Of a DNA stretch of 64,000 nt, positions 33,366-42,171 are shown piece after piece. The translations under genes were made by a program, and so were the position numbers. The notes below the pieces were generated by a model that saw only the letters and a program-made list of their open reading frames with translations, was not told where the DNA came from and did not search any database. The DNA is taken from NCBI GenBank assembly GCA_021502835.1, contig JAKFGP010000058.1, positions 248,001-312,000 of the forward strand. Reading direction: 5' to 3'. Positions within the stretch are counted from its first letter, which is position 1. Every line of letters starts with the position of its first letter. Origin of the DNA: Streptomyces thinghirensis (GTDB lineage: Bacteria; Actinomycetota; Actinomycetia; Streptomycetales; Streptomycetaceae).

Positions 33366-34670
33366 GCAGGGCACGTCCCGGCGGTGAGGAACCCGCCACC
33401 ACGGCGTACGTCGCACCGCCCGGCGCGCCGGGAGGACCCCGCGCCCACCGGGAGCGGGCACCAGGCCGGGTCCCGAGCACGCCGCCCCGCCCCGCACCGC
33501 GCCGTGGGCCGAAGCCACCGCGCCCGGGGCCGCCGCCCCGCCCCGCCCGGCACCGCGACCCGACCGCATCGAGGGTCTCCTCCTCGGGCTCGCCGCGGGA
33601 GACGCCGCCGGCTGGCCCGCCGCCCGGCACCGGGCCGCCCGGATGCCGAGTGGACGCGCCGCCTCACCCGCGAGCTGGACACCTTCGCCGAGCAGAACGC
33701 GACCACCACCCTCCCCGTGCCCATCGCCCTGAACCAGCCCCCCGAGCCGCTACGCCTCGGCCCGTCCGACGACGCCGAGTGGGCGGCGTTCGCGGCGGAG
33801 GCGGTGCTGCGGGCCGGGGACGACAGCGCGCTCGGGGACCTGAGCCGGGAGCGCCGGATGCGGGCGGCGATCGACCTGACCTGGAACGCCGTCGCCGGTG
33901 AAGTGGCGCGGCGACGGAACGCGCCCCGGAGGCCGAGTCGGCGGTACTGCCGCTGCGGGCCCGCATCTCGGTACGGGCCGGGCTCGGCAACCTCGCCACC
34001 GGCCTGCGCCCGCCCGCCACCGGCCACGACAACCCGCACTACTTCGACGACGCCGCCTGCGTCCGGCCTGCGTCCTCGCCGTCGCCCACCCCGGCGACCC
34101 GCGACCCGCCGCCGACCTCGCCGAGTTCGACGCCCGCTACACCCAGGACGGCGACGGCGTGCACGGCGCATCGGGCCATGGCGGCGGCCGTGGCGTGCGC
34201 CCTCGACGGCGCGGACGTGCGCGCATGCCGTGGACGCCGCGCTCGCCGAGCTGCCCGGAGAGACGGAGATCGGCCGCAACGCCCGCCAGGCACTGGCCCT
34301 GGCGGCGGACGCCGAGAGCACCTTCGCGCTCGTCCCGCTGCTGGAGCACCAGATCGTCGACCACGTCTACAGCTAGCGGCATCGCCGCCGCCGAGACGGT
34401 CCCGGTCGCCCTCGCCCTGGCCACCGCCGCCCGGGGCCGCATCGCGGAGGCCGTACCGGCGGCGGCCTGTCTGCTCGAGGGTCGCGGACTCCGCTCCGCG
34501 CTGGCCGGCGCCCCTCACCGGCGCGCTGAGCGGCGGCACGTCGATCCCCGCGTCCTGGCGGGGAGACCGCTGCCGCACCCTCCCCGGCTGCGTACTCGCC
34601 CCGTCTCACCGGCACCGACCTGGTCGAACTCGCCGGACTCCTGCATCGCTACGCAACCGTCCCCACGTGA
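33362..34670 (+). CDS. ADP-ribosylglycohydrolase-family protein 2, motif-degenerate
   Basis: Second ARH-fold protein, about 435 residues. The GTG at 33362 gives a Pro/Arg-rich N-terminus (VSRARPGGEEPATTAYVAP) before the fold. Motif I is LLLGLAAGDAAGW (GDAAG rather than GDxLG), motif II is PSDDAEWAAF, and the third motif reads SRVADSAPALAGAL, where Val replaces the first metal-binding Asp of DxDS/T. It may therefore bind one metal poorly or act as a partner. The middle contains DDAACVRACVLAVAHPGD and ELPGETEIGRNARQAL. Frame changes lie near 33595, 33640, 33915, 34225, 34372, 34480 and 34510. An inserted G at about 34375 makes a false TAG. Confidence 0.7.
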
Positions 34671-34712
34671 AGGACGCGAAGGACGGAAAGGACAAGAAGG
34701 GCGACACACGAC

Positions 34713-35922
34713 ATGAGGACACCTCGGCACAGCGGACAACGGCACAGCGGACAACGGCACGCCGACCCTGGAGGAGCGCATCACCGGCGCCCTCGTCGGC
34801 GCGGCCGTCGGCGACGCGCTCGGCGGCCCGGTCGAGGGCTACCTCCCGAGCAGATCCTCGAACGCCATGGCGGCCGAGTCCACGGCGTCGTCGGCCCCTG
34901 GAACGGCGACGCCTGGCGCACCGCCCGCCCCATCGCCCCGTACCACAAGGGCGACGGCCACGTCACCGACGACACCCCTGATGACCCACGCGCTGGTCGG
35001 GTGTACGGCACGGTCCGCGACCACCTCGACGCCTACTCGGTCGCCGAGCACCTGGTTCCGGACCTGATGACGAACCCGCGCTGGATCCCGGAGCTGGAGG
35101 CCGAGGCGCTCCGCTCAGCGGGTCTTCCTGGCGGAGAAGTGGCTCGCCGCCGCCAGGATCCACTACGGCCACGTGGACCCCGCGAGGCGGGCACCGGCAA
35201 CATCGTCAACTCGGTGCCGCGATGTACATGGCCCCGGTCGGCCTGGTCAACGCGGCCCACCCGGCGGGCGCCTACGCCGAGGCGCTGGACGTCGCCGGCG
35301 CACACCAGTCGTCGTACGGCCTGAGGCGGCCGGTGTCCTCGCGCGGCGGTGGCCGCGGTGCGCGTGGGGCGACGCCGGACTCGGTGGTGTCGGCCTGTCT
35401 GTCCCTGGCGAAGGACGGCACCCGGGCGGCGATCGAGGCGGTCTGCGAAGTGGCCTCCCGGTACTCGGACTTCGAGTCGGCGCTGCGCCGCTGCGGGAGG
35501 CGGTGGCGCCCTACGACACGGTGGGCCCCGACTACCGCGCGCCCTCACTGGCCGCACGCCGCCCAGCCCGTCCCGCGTGCACGCGATCGAGGAACTGCCC
35601 GTCGCCCCCGGCATGTTGCTGGTCTCCGGCGGCGACTACCGGCACGCGGTCCTCGGCGCGGTGAACTACGGCCGGGACTGCGACTCCATCGCCACGATGG
35701 GGGCGCGCTGGCCGGTGCGCTGGGTTCACCGGTCCCGGAGGACTGGGCGAAGACGGTCGCGGAGGCGAGCCGTCTGGACCCTGTGGGAACCGGCCGCGAC
35801 GCCACCGCGGCCCGGAGGTGTTCGAGCGCGACGTGGCGCGACGCCGCCTCCACGAGCGGGCGTTCACCGCGATCGGAGGCGCGGGATGCTCCGACCGACC
35901 TGGGTCCAGCCCGAGGACCTGA
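34713..35922 (+). CDS. ADP-ribosylglycohydrolase-family protein 3
   Basis: Third ARH-fold protein, about 400 residues, with all metal motifs: GALVGAAVGDALGGPVEGY, HVTDDTLMTHAL, and NYGRDCDSIATMGGALAGAL. Other conserved parts are GPWNGDAWR, REAGTGNIVNCGAAM (Gly/Asn loop) and LLVSGGDYRHAVLGA. The ATG at 34713 is followed by a direct 15-base repeat (GGCACAGCGGACAAC twice) that encodes a polar leader. Frame changes lie near 34765, 34845, 34975, 35125, 35215, 35320, 35490, 35570, 35700 and 35790. The end is probably the TGA at 35920-35922, which would overlap gene 4 by about 37 bases. It is the best candidate for a fully active hydrolase. Confidence 0.75.
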
Positions 35923-37235
35923 TCGGCCACGAGCTTCGCCAGGCGGCGCAGGACGGCCGCGACCCGTCGGCGATCGCGGCTCGCTGGAGAGCGGCGGGCG
36001 GCCGCGAGGCCCCGGCCCGAGCGGGCACGTCCGCCCAGCCGGCCTCCTCCGCCTCCGCCTGCTGGCGGAAGACCTGCTGGACGAACTGTCCGGCCTGCCG
36101 AGCCCGCTGGCGGACCAGGAACCGACCGAACTGGACCGGATCAAGGCCCTGTCCCCGACTGGCCCGCCCCCCGACCCGAAGCCGTGTCCCCCGACCGTCT
36201 GGAAGCGGCCTGGCTCGGCCGAGCCGCCGGCTGCCTCCTCGGCAAGCCCGTCGAGAAGCTCCCCCTGACCGGCATCCGCCTGCTCGCCGAGGCCGCCGGC
36301 AACTGGCCCCCGACCACCTACTTCACCGCCCGGGCCTCCCCGCGGACCTCACCGCGACGTACCCCTGGAACCGCCGCTCCGCGCCGACCTCCTCGCCGAG
36401 AACATCGACGGCATGCCCGAGGACGACGACCTCAACTACCCCTGCTGGGCCTCCTGCTCCTCCAACGCCACGGCAGGACCTTCACCACCGCCGACGTCGC
36501 CCGCGTCTGGCTCGACGAGCCGCCCGCAGGCCGCACCTTCACCGCCGAACGCCTCGCCTACCGCAATCTCCTCACCGGCATCGAACCCCCGCACACCGCC
36601 CGCCACCGCAACCCCTTCCGCGAGTGGATCGGCGCCCTGATCCGCGCCGACGTGCACGGCTGGACCAACCCCGGCGACCCGGCCGCCGCCGCCGGGCAGG
36701 CGCACCGCGACGCGACCTCACCCACACCGCCAACGGCGTCTACGCGGCGATGTTCGCGGCGGCCGTCATCGCCACCGCCGCCACCGGCACCCACGACGTC
36801 CACGCCTGTCTGCGCACCGGCCTCACGGTCGTACCGCCCGGCTCCCGCCTCGCCGAAGCCGTCCGCCACGGCGTCCAACTCGCCGAAACCCACGCCGACT
36901 TCGACGGCGTCGTGGACGCGCTCCACGCCCGCCACTCCCCACCCACCACTGGGTCCACGCCGTCCCCAACACCGCCCTGCTCGCGGCCGCCCTCACCCAC
37001 GCGGACGGCGACTTCACCGGATCGGTCTCCCGTGCCGTGTCGGGAGGCTGGGACACCGACTCAACGGCGCCACCGCCGGCAGCGTCGCCGGTCTCCTCGC
37101 CGGTTTTCCCGCCGCCCTGCCCGAGCACTGGACGGCCCCGCTGAAGAACCGCCTGGCCACCTCGGTGGGCGACTTCGACGGCACCGGCTTCGACACCCTC
37201 GCCCACCACCCCACAGGGAGGCCACCCGCCCATGA
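35886..37235 (+). CDS. ADP-ribosylglycohydrolase-family protein 4, N-terminally extended
   Basis: Fourth ARH-fold protein, about 450 residues. GGAGG lies before the ATG at 35886 (LRPTWVQPEDLIGHELRQA). About 100 residues precede the fold and are rich in Arg, Ala and Leu, perhaps a binding helix bundle. Motif I is altered to WLGRAAGCLLGKPVEKL (no Asp), motif II is MPEDDDLNYPLLGL, and motif III is GGWDTDSNGATAGSVAGLLAG, with both Asp present. It shows TANGVYAAMFAAAVIATA and RHSPTHHWVHAVPNTALLAAAL. Frame changes are near 36040, 36165, 36340, 36400, 36455, 36720, 36955 and 37065. The TGA at 37233-37235 overlaps the next ATG. Confidence 0.72.
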   Translation: MLRPTWVQPEDLIGHELRQAAQDGRDPSAIAARWRAAGGREAPARAGTSAQPASSASACWRKTCWTNCPACRARWRTRNRPNWTGSRPCPRLARPPTRSRVPRPSGSGLARPSRRLPPRQARREAPPDRHPPARRGRRQLAPDHLLHRPGLPADLTATYPWNRRSAPTSSPRTSTACPRTTTSTTPAGPPAPPTPRQDLHHRRRRPRLARRAARRPHLHRRTPRLPQSPHRHRTPAHRPPPQPLPRVDRRPDPRRRARLDQPRRPGRRRRAGAPRRDLTHTANGVYAAMFAAAVIATAATGTHDVHACLRTGLTVVPPGSRLAEAVRHGVQLAETHADFDGVVDALHARHSPPTTGSTPSPTPPCSRPPSPTRTATSPDRSPVPCREAGTPTQRRHRRQRRRSPRRFSRRPARALDGPAEEPPGHLGGRLRRHRLRHPRPPPHREATRP

Positions 37236-38458
37236 CCGCGCCCCCGCCCGTCGTGCCCCCGCCCCCGCCCTCGTCCACGCCCCGCTGACCGGCCTGCGCG
37301 TCCTCGACCTCGCCACCCTTCGCGGGCCCGCTCGCGGCCACCATGCTCGGCGACTTCGGTGCCGAGGTCGTCAAGGTGGAGCACCCCCGACCGGCCCGAC
37401 CCTCCCGGGGGCCACGGCCCGTCCAAGGACGGCATCGGCCTGTGGTGGAAGCTGCTGGGCCGCAACAAGCGCACGATCACCCTGGACCTGTCCAAGCCCG
37501 CCGGCCGCACCACCCTGCTGCGCCTCACGCCACCGCGGACGTCGTCATCGAGAACTTCCGCCCCGGCACCCTGGAGAAGTGGGACCTGGGCTGGGACGAG
37601 CTGTCCGCCGTCAACCCGCGCCTGGTCCTCACCCGGGTCACCGGCTTCGGCCAGTTCGGCCCGTACGCGCGCCGCCCCGGCTTTCGGCACGCTCGCCGAG
37701 GCCAGAGCGGCTTCGCCGCGATGACCGGCGAACCGGACGCGCCCCCGACGCTGCCGCCGTTCGGCCTCGCGGACTCGATCGCCGCCCTGGCGACGTCGTA
37801 CGCCGTGATGACCGCGCTCGCCGCGCGGGACCGCACCGGCGAGGGACAGGTCGTCGACATGGCGATCATCGAGCCGATCCCTGACCGTGCTGGGCCCGCA
37901 GCCGACCTGGTACGACCAGCTCGGCCACGTCCAGCCGCGCACCGGCAACCGCTCCCAGAACAACGCCCCGCGCAACACCTACCGCACCGCCGACGGCACC
38001 TGGGTCGCCGTCTCCACCTCGGCCCAGTCGGTCGCCGAGCGCGTGATGCGCCTGGTGGGCCGCCCGGAGCTGATCGACGAGCCCTGGTTCGGGTCCGGCG
38101 CCGAGCGGGCCCGGCACTCCGACGTGCTCGACGCGGCGGTCGGCGACTGGATCGCCCGGCACAGCCGCGCCGACGTCCTCGCCGCCTTCGAGAAGGCCGA
38201 GGCCGCGGTCGCCCCGATCCAGGACGTGCGGGACGTGATGGCCGACCCGCAGTACCAGGCCCTCGACACGGTCACCACCGTCGACGATCCCGAGCTGGGT
38301 CCACTGCGTATGCAGAACGTCCTCTTCCGGCTCTCCGCGACCCCGGCGCGATCCGCTGGGCGGGCCGCCCGCACGGCGCGGACACCGAGGAGGTGCTGAC
38401 CGAGCTGGGCCTGACCCCGGCGGACGTGAAGGAGCTGCGCGAGGAGGGCGTCGTATGA
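37232..38458 (+). CDS. CaiB/BaiF family (class III) CoA-transferase
   Basis: Cytoplasmic enzyme of about 405 residues that moves CoA between a carboxylic acid and an acyl-CoA. It has the class III pattern: [65 protein letters not shown] (region just before the catalytic Asp), LTRVTGFGQFGPYARRPGFG, FGLADSIAAL and DRTGEGQVVDMAI. The C-terminus reads LGLTPADVKELREEGVV. The N-terminus has a Pro run (about 12 prolines). Frame changes lie near 37265, 37318, 37395, 37525, 37690 and 38345. It begins inside the stop of ARH gene 4 and its own stop overlaps the next start (ATGA), so it belongs to the same operon. Confidence 0.88.
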
Positions 38459-39275
38459 CCACACCCCCACTGACCTGGCTGTACGCCCCGGGGGACCGGC
38501 CCCGGGTGGTCGCCAAGGCGCTGGCCGCCGGTGCCGACGTCGTGGTGGTCGACCTGGAGGACGCGGTCGCCCCGGACCGCAAGGAGTACGCCCGCGAGGC
38601 CACCGCCGAGCTGCTCACCGAGCCACAGCCGGTGCCGGTCCACGTCCGCGTCAACGCCCTGGACGGGCCGTTCGCCGCGGCGGACCTGGCGGCGCTGGCC
38701 GCGCTGCCGGGACTGGCCGGGCTGCGCCTGCCCAAGGTGACGTCCCCGGAGCAGATCACCGGCGTCGCGGCGGCGACCGGCGGGCCACCCCTGTACGCGC
38801 TCCTGGAGACGGCCCTGGCCGTGGAGCGGGCGTACCGGATCGCAGCGGCCCACCCGTCTGCGCGGCATCGCCTCGGCGAGGCCGACCTCCGGGCCGACCT
38901 GGGCGTACGCGGTGACGCGGGCCTGGACTGGTCCTGCTCGCGCGTGGTCGTGGCCGCGCGGGCGGCGGGGCTGGCGCCGCCGTCGCAGACGGTGCACCCG
39001 GACACCCGGGACCTGGAGGGTCTGGCCGCTTCCTGCGCCCACGGCCGGGCCCTGGGCTTTCTCGGCCGGGCCGCGATCCACCCCGCCAGCTGCCGATCAT
39101 CGAGCGGGCGTACCTGCCGACCGAACGGGAGCTGGAGGAGGCGGAGACGATCGTCAAGGCGGCCACCGCGCAGCCGGGCGCGCTGGCGCTGCCGGACGGG
39201 CGGTTCGTCGACGCGGCGGTGGTGGCGACGGCCCAGCGGACCCTGTCGCTGGCCCGGCGGCCCGTCCTGTCCTGA
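38455..39275 (+). CDS. CitE/HpcH family acyl-CoA lyase
   Basis: TIM-barrel lyase of about 273 residues related to citrate lyase beta, malyl-CoA and citramalyl-CoA lyases, which split a 3-hydroxyacyl-CoA with a magnesium ion. Motifs: LYAPGDRPRVVAKALAAGAD, VVVVDLEDAVAPDRKE (the DLEDAV hallmark), VHVRVNALDG, LRLPKVTSPEQI, LLETALAVERAYRIAA and GRAAIHPAQLPII. Arg, Glu and Asp positions typical of the active site are present. A frame change near 39090 interrupts the last third. It starts in the CoA-transferase stop and ends 20 bases before a strong terminator. Working after a CoA-transferase would suit activation then cleavage of a dicarboxylic or hydroxy acid; the substrate is unknown. Confidence 0.85.
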
Positions 39276-39294
39276 CATGGGCGTCCCGATACAG

Positions 39295-39330
39295 GCCGAG
39301 GGCGCCCGGAGAGTTCCGGGCGCCCTCGGC
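39295..39330. terminator. strong bidirectional terminator after the ARH/CoA operon
   Basis: A perfect 16-bp stem (GCCGAGGGCGCCCGGA / TCCGGGCGCCCTCGGC) with a GAGT tetraloop lies between the convergent CitE-like gene and lgt. It is the strongest hairpin I found in the window. Confidence 0.9.
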
Positions 39331-39349
39331 GACGTGCGGCGGCGGCCCG

Positions 39350-40370
39350 TCAGCCCTTCTTGGCCGAGTCGGCCCCGTCCTTCACGTCCCTCACGCTCTT
39401 CTCGTCCTCCACGGCACCGTCGTCACCGGCGTCCTTGTCGCCCCCGGCGCCCTCGGAATCCTCGGAGCCCTTGGAGTCCCCAGATGCCTTGGCGCCGGCG
39501 TCCGTGTCCCCCTTCGCGCCGTCTCCGGCGTCACCGTCCGAGGACTCCGCCGCGCCCGGCTCGACCACGGCCTTCCCGGGCCCGGCCGCATCCGCGCCGA
39601 GAGCACCATGTACACCACGGCCAGCAGGAACACGAAGAGCGCGGTCCAGTTGTTCAGCCGCAGACCCAGGATGTGGTGGGCGTCGTCGACGCGCATGTAC
39701 TCGATCCAGAACCGGCCCGCGCAGTACGCGGCGACGTACAGCGCGAACGCCCGCCCGTGGCCCAGGTTGAAGCGGCGGTCGGCCCAGATGACGAGCAGGG
39801 CCACGCCGATGCACCACATCGACTCGTACAGGAACGTCGGGTGGTACGTGCCGGGCACCCGTCCGTCGGCCGACGAGGTGATCTCCACGGCCCACGGCAG
39901 GTCGGTGGCCTTGCCGTACAGCTCCTGGTTGAACCAGTTGCCCCAGCGGCCGATGGCCTGGGCGAGGGCGATGCCGGGGGCGACGGCGTCGGCGTAGGCG
40001 GGCATCGGGACGCCCCGGCGGCGGGCGCCGATCCACGCGCCCACCGCGCCGAACGCGATCGCGCCCCAGATGCCGAGGCCGCCCTCCCAGATCTTGAAGG
40101 CGTCGACCCAGTCACGGCCCTCGCTGAAGTACAGCTGGTAGTCCAGTGATCACGTGGTAGAGCCGGCCGCCGATCAGGCCGAAGGGAACGGCCCAGACCG
40201 CGATGTCGGCCACCGTGCCGGGCCGCCCGCCTCGGGCGACCCAGCGCTTGTTGCCGAGCCAGACGGGCAACGAAGACGCCGATGATGATGCAGAACGCGT
40301 AGCCGCGCAGCTGGATGGGACCGAGGTGCAGCACCCCGCTGGACGGGCTGGGAATGAAGGCAAGTTCCAT
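39350..40370 (-). CDS. lgt: prolipoprotein diacylglyceryl transferase with acidic C-terminal tail
   Basis: Integral membrane enzyme that attaches diacylglycerol from phosphatidylglycerol to the lipobox cysteine of prolipoproteins. It opens MELAFIPSPSSGVLHLG and has the family helices LRGYAFCIIIGVFVAVWL, RGGRPGTVADIAVWAVPFGLIGGRLYHVIT, the signature AQAIGRWGNWFNQELYG with the catalytic-site arginine and asparagine, and PTFLYESMW. The catalytic core of about 260 residues is followed by a tail of about 80 residues rich in Asp, Glu, Gly, Ala and Ser, ending VKDGADSAKKG. Frame changes lie near 40270, 40145 and 39600. It is downstream of the DsbA-like gene and may depend on its own promoter past the hairpin at 40448. 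Confidence 0.93.
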
Positions 40371-40447
40371 GGCAGGGTCGACGCTACCGTGTCGGACGGT
40401 ACCCGCGACGGGCAGCCCGGCTACGGGTCCGTAACGGGCGGACGGAA

Positions 40448-40477
40448 GAGCACCGCGCGGACACCGCGCGGGTGCTC
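40448..40477. terminator. hairpin between the DsbA-like gene and lgt
   Basis: GAGCACCGCGCGG pairs with CCGCGCGGGTGCTC through a 13-bp stem with one bulged G and a short ACA-type loop. It starts 18 bases after the DsbA-like stop on the minus strand, so it likely ends that transcript and separates it from lgt. Confidence 0.65.
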
Positions 40478-40494
40478 CGCCGCCCGCCGCCGCG

Positions 40495-41267
40495 TTACTT
40501 GTTGGCGTCCTGCACCAGCTGCTTCAGCTTCGCCGGTGTCATGGGGCGGTCCTGGTAGATGTTCTTGCCGTCCAGCAGCACGGTCGGCGTGCCGCTGAAG
40601 CCGCCGGTGCGGAAGGCCTCGTTGGACTTCTCCACCCAGCTGTTGTGCTTGCCGCCCCTCGACGCACTCCTGGAAGAGCGCGGTGTCGAGGCCGTCGACC
40701 TTGCCCGCCAGGTCGATCAGCTTGTTCTCGTCGGCGAACGCGTCGTCGGTCTCCGCCGGCTGGTTGGTGAACAGCACGTCGTGGTACGGCGTGAACTTGC
40801 CGCGTCCTGGGCGCAGGCGGCGGCGTTGGCCGACTTGCGGGAGCCGGTGCCGCCCATGTTCCCGTCGATGATCGTCGCCAGGTGGTACTCGACCTTGAGC
40901 TGCCCCGCTTCGGTGAGCTCGTGGATCGTGTCGCGGTACGCCAGCTCGAAGGCCTTGCAGGCCGGGCAGCGGAAGTCCTCCCAGATGACGAGCGTCGACT
41001 TGGCGCTCTCCTCGCCGACGGGGATCGCGAGGCTGTCCTTGCCCTGCGCGCCCGAGGGCGCCACGATCGGGCCGGCCGACTCGCTGCCGTCGTCCTTGCC
41101 CGCGTTGGCGGCGACCACGCCGATCACCGCCGCGAGGCCCAGGACGCAGACCACGCTCGCCCCGACGATCAGCGCGCGCCGGCGCTTGTCCTTGGACTTC
41201 TGCTTCTCGCGCTCGGCCGCCAGCTTCTGACGGGCGGTGCGCTTTCCTCTCGGTTCTTCTCGCTCAC
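40495..41267 (-). CDS. membrane-anchored DsbA-like thiol oxidoreductase
   Basis: Exported thioredoxin-fold protein of about 258 residues. A very basic cytoplasmic N-terminus (SEKNREGKRTARQKLAAERE) precedes one transmembrane helix (ALIVGASVVCVLGLAAVIGVV), then a Gly/Ser linker and a DsbA_4/thioredoxin-4 domain with the active site FRCPACKAF (CPAC). The fold continues YRDTIHELTEAGQLKVEYH, NAAACAQDAGKF and GTPTVLLDGK (cis-proline region). It should make or exchange disulfides outside the membrane. The GTG at 41267 starts SEKNREGK. Frame changes are near 41250, 40800 and 40660. A terminator separates it from trpA. Confidence 0.88.
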
Positions 41268-41281
41268 ACCCCGCAGAACGA

Positions 41282-41310
41282 ACCGGGGAGGCGCAGCGCG
41301 CCTCCCCGGT
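41282..41310. terminator. terminator after trpA
   Basis: A perfect 12-bp stem (ACCGGGGAGGCG / CGCCTCCCCGGT) with a five-base loop lies 44 bases after the trpA stop on the minus strand. It likely ends the trpC-trpM-trpB-trpA transcript. Confidence 0.8.
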
Positions 41311-41353
41311 CCCAGGTCCACCCGTACGAGGGACCCGCGTCACGTGCCTGTCG

Positions 41354-42171
41354 TCACGCCTGTCCGCGCACGCCCTTCGCCAGGTCGGCGGCGAGCGTGC
41401 GGACACCCTCCAGGCCGGCCGCGTCGTCGGGGGCGTCGAGCATGCGCTTGACGAACGCCGAGCCGACGATCACGCCGTCGGCGAAGCCGGCCACCTCGGC
41501 GGCCTGCGCGGCGTTGGAGACGCCGAGCCCGACGCAGACGGGGATGCCGGTGGTGGCGCGGGTGCGTCGTACCAGGTCCTCGGCCTGCGCGCCGACCGAC
41601 TCGCGGGTGCCGGTGACGCCCATGAGGGAGGCGGCGTAGACGAAGCCGCTGCCGGCCGCGGTGATCTCGGCGAGCCGCGCGTCCTTGCTGCTGGGCGCGA
41701 CGACGAAGACGGTGGCGAGTCCGTGCTTGTCGGCGTGCTCCCGCCACAGCGCCGACTCCTGGACGGGCAGGTCGGGCAGGATGCACCCGGCGCCGCCCGC
41801 CTCGGCCAGCTCGGCGGTGAAGCGCTCGACGCCGTAGCGGTCGATGGGATTCCAGTACGTCATGACGAGGATCGGCTTGCCGGTGGCCGCGTGTGCCTCC
41901 CGGACGGTGCGCATCACGTCGGCGATGCGCACGCCAGCCGCGCAGGGCGATGTCGTCGGCGGTCTGGATGACCGGGCCGTCGAGGACGGGGTCGCTAGTG
42001 CGGCAGGCCCACCTCGACGACGTCGGCGCCGCCGTCCAGCGCGGCCTTGATCGCCGCGATGCCGCCGTCCACGGTGGGGAACCCGGCCGGGAGGTAGGCG
42101 ATGAGGGCGGAGCGGCCCTCGGCCTTCGCGGCGGCGAGCGTGTCGTTCAGCAGCTGCACGTTCCCGCTCAC
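41354..42171 (-). CDS. trpA: tryptophan synthase alpha chain
   Basis: TIM-barrel subunit of about 271 residues that splits indole-3-glycerol phosphate and channels indole to TrpB. Catalytic Glu53 ([13 protein letters not shown]) and Asp64 (VLDGPVIQ) are present, as are the [15 protein letters not shown] loop and the phosphate site [25 protein letters not shown]. One frame change lies near 41940. The GTG at 42171 overlaps the trpB stop (GTGA), so the two chains are made in step. Confidence 0.95.

Noticed and set aside
31942..37235. The four hydrolase genes as pseudogenes because of frame changes
   Set aside because: The frame changes occur at the same density in essential genes throughout the window, and catalytic motifs are retained, so sequencing error is the simpler reading.
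37866..39278. Long minus-strand frame opposite the CoA-transferase and CitE-like genes
   Set aside because: Antisense shadow with Arg/Gly-rich composition and no domain; the plus-strand genes have clear family motifs.
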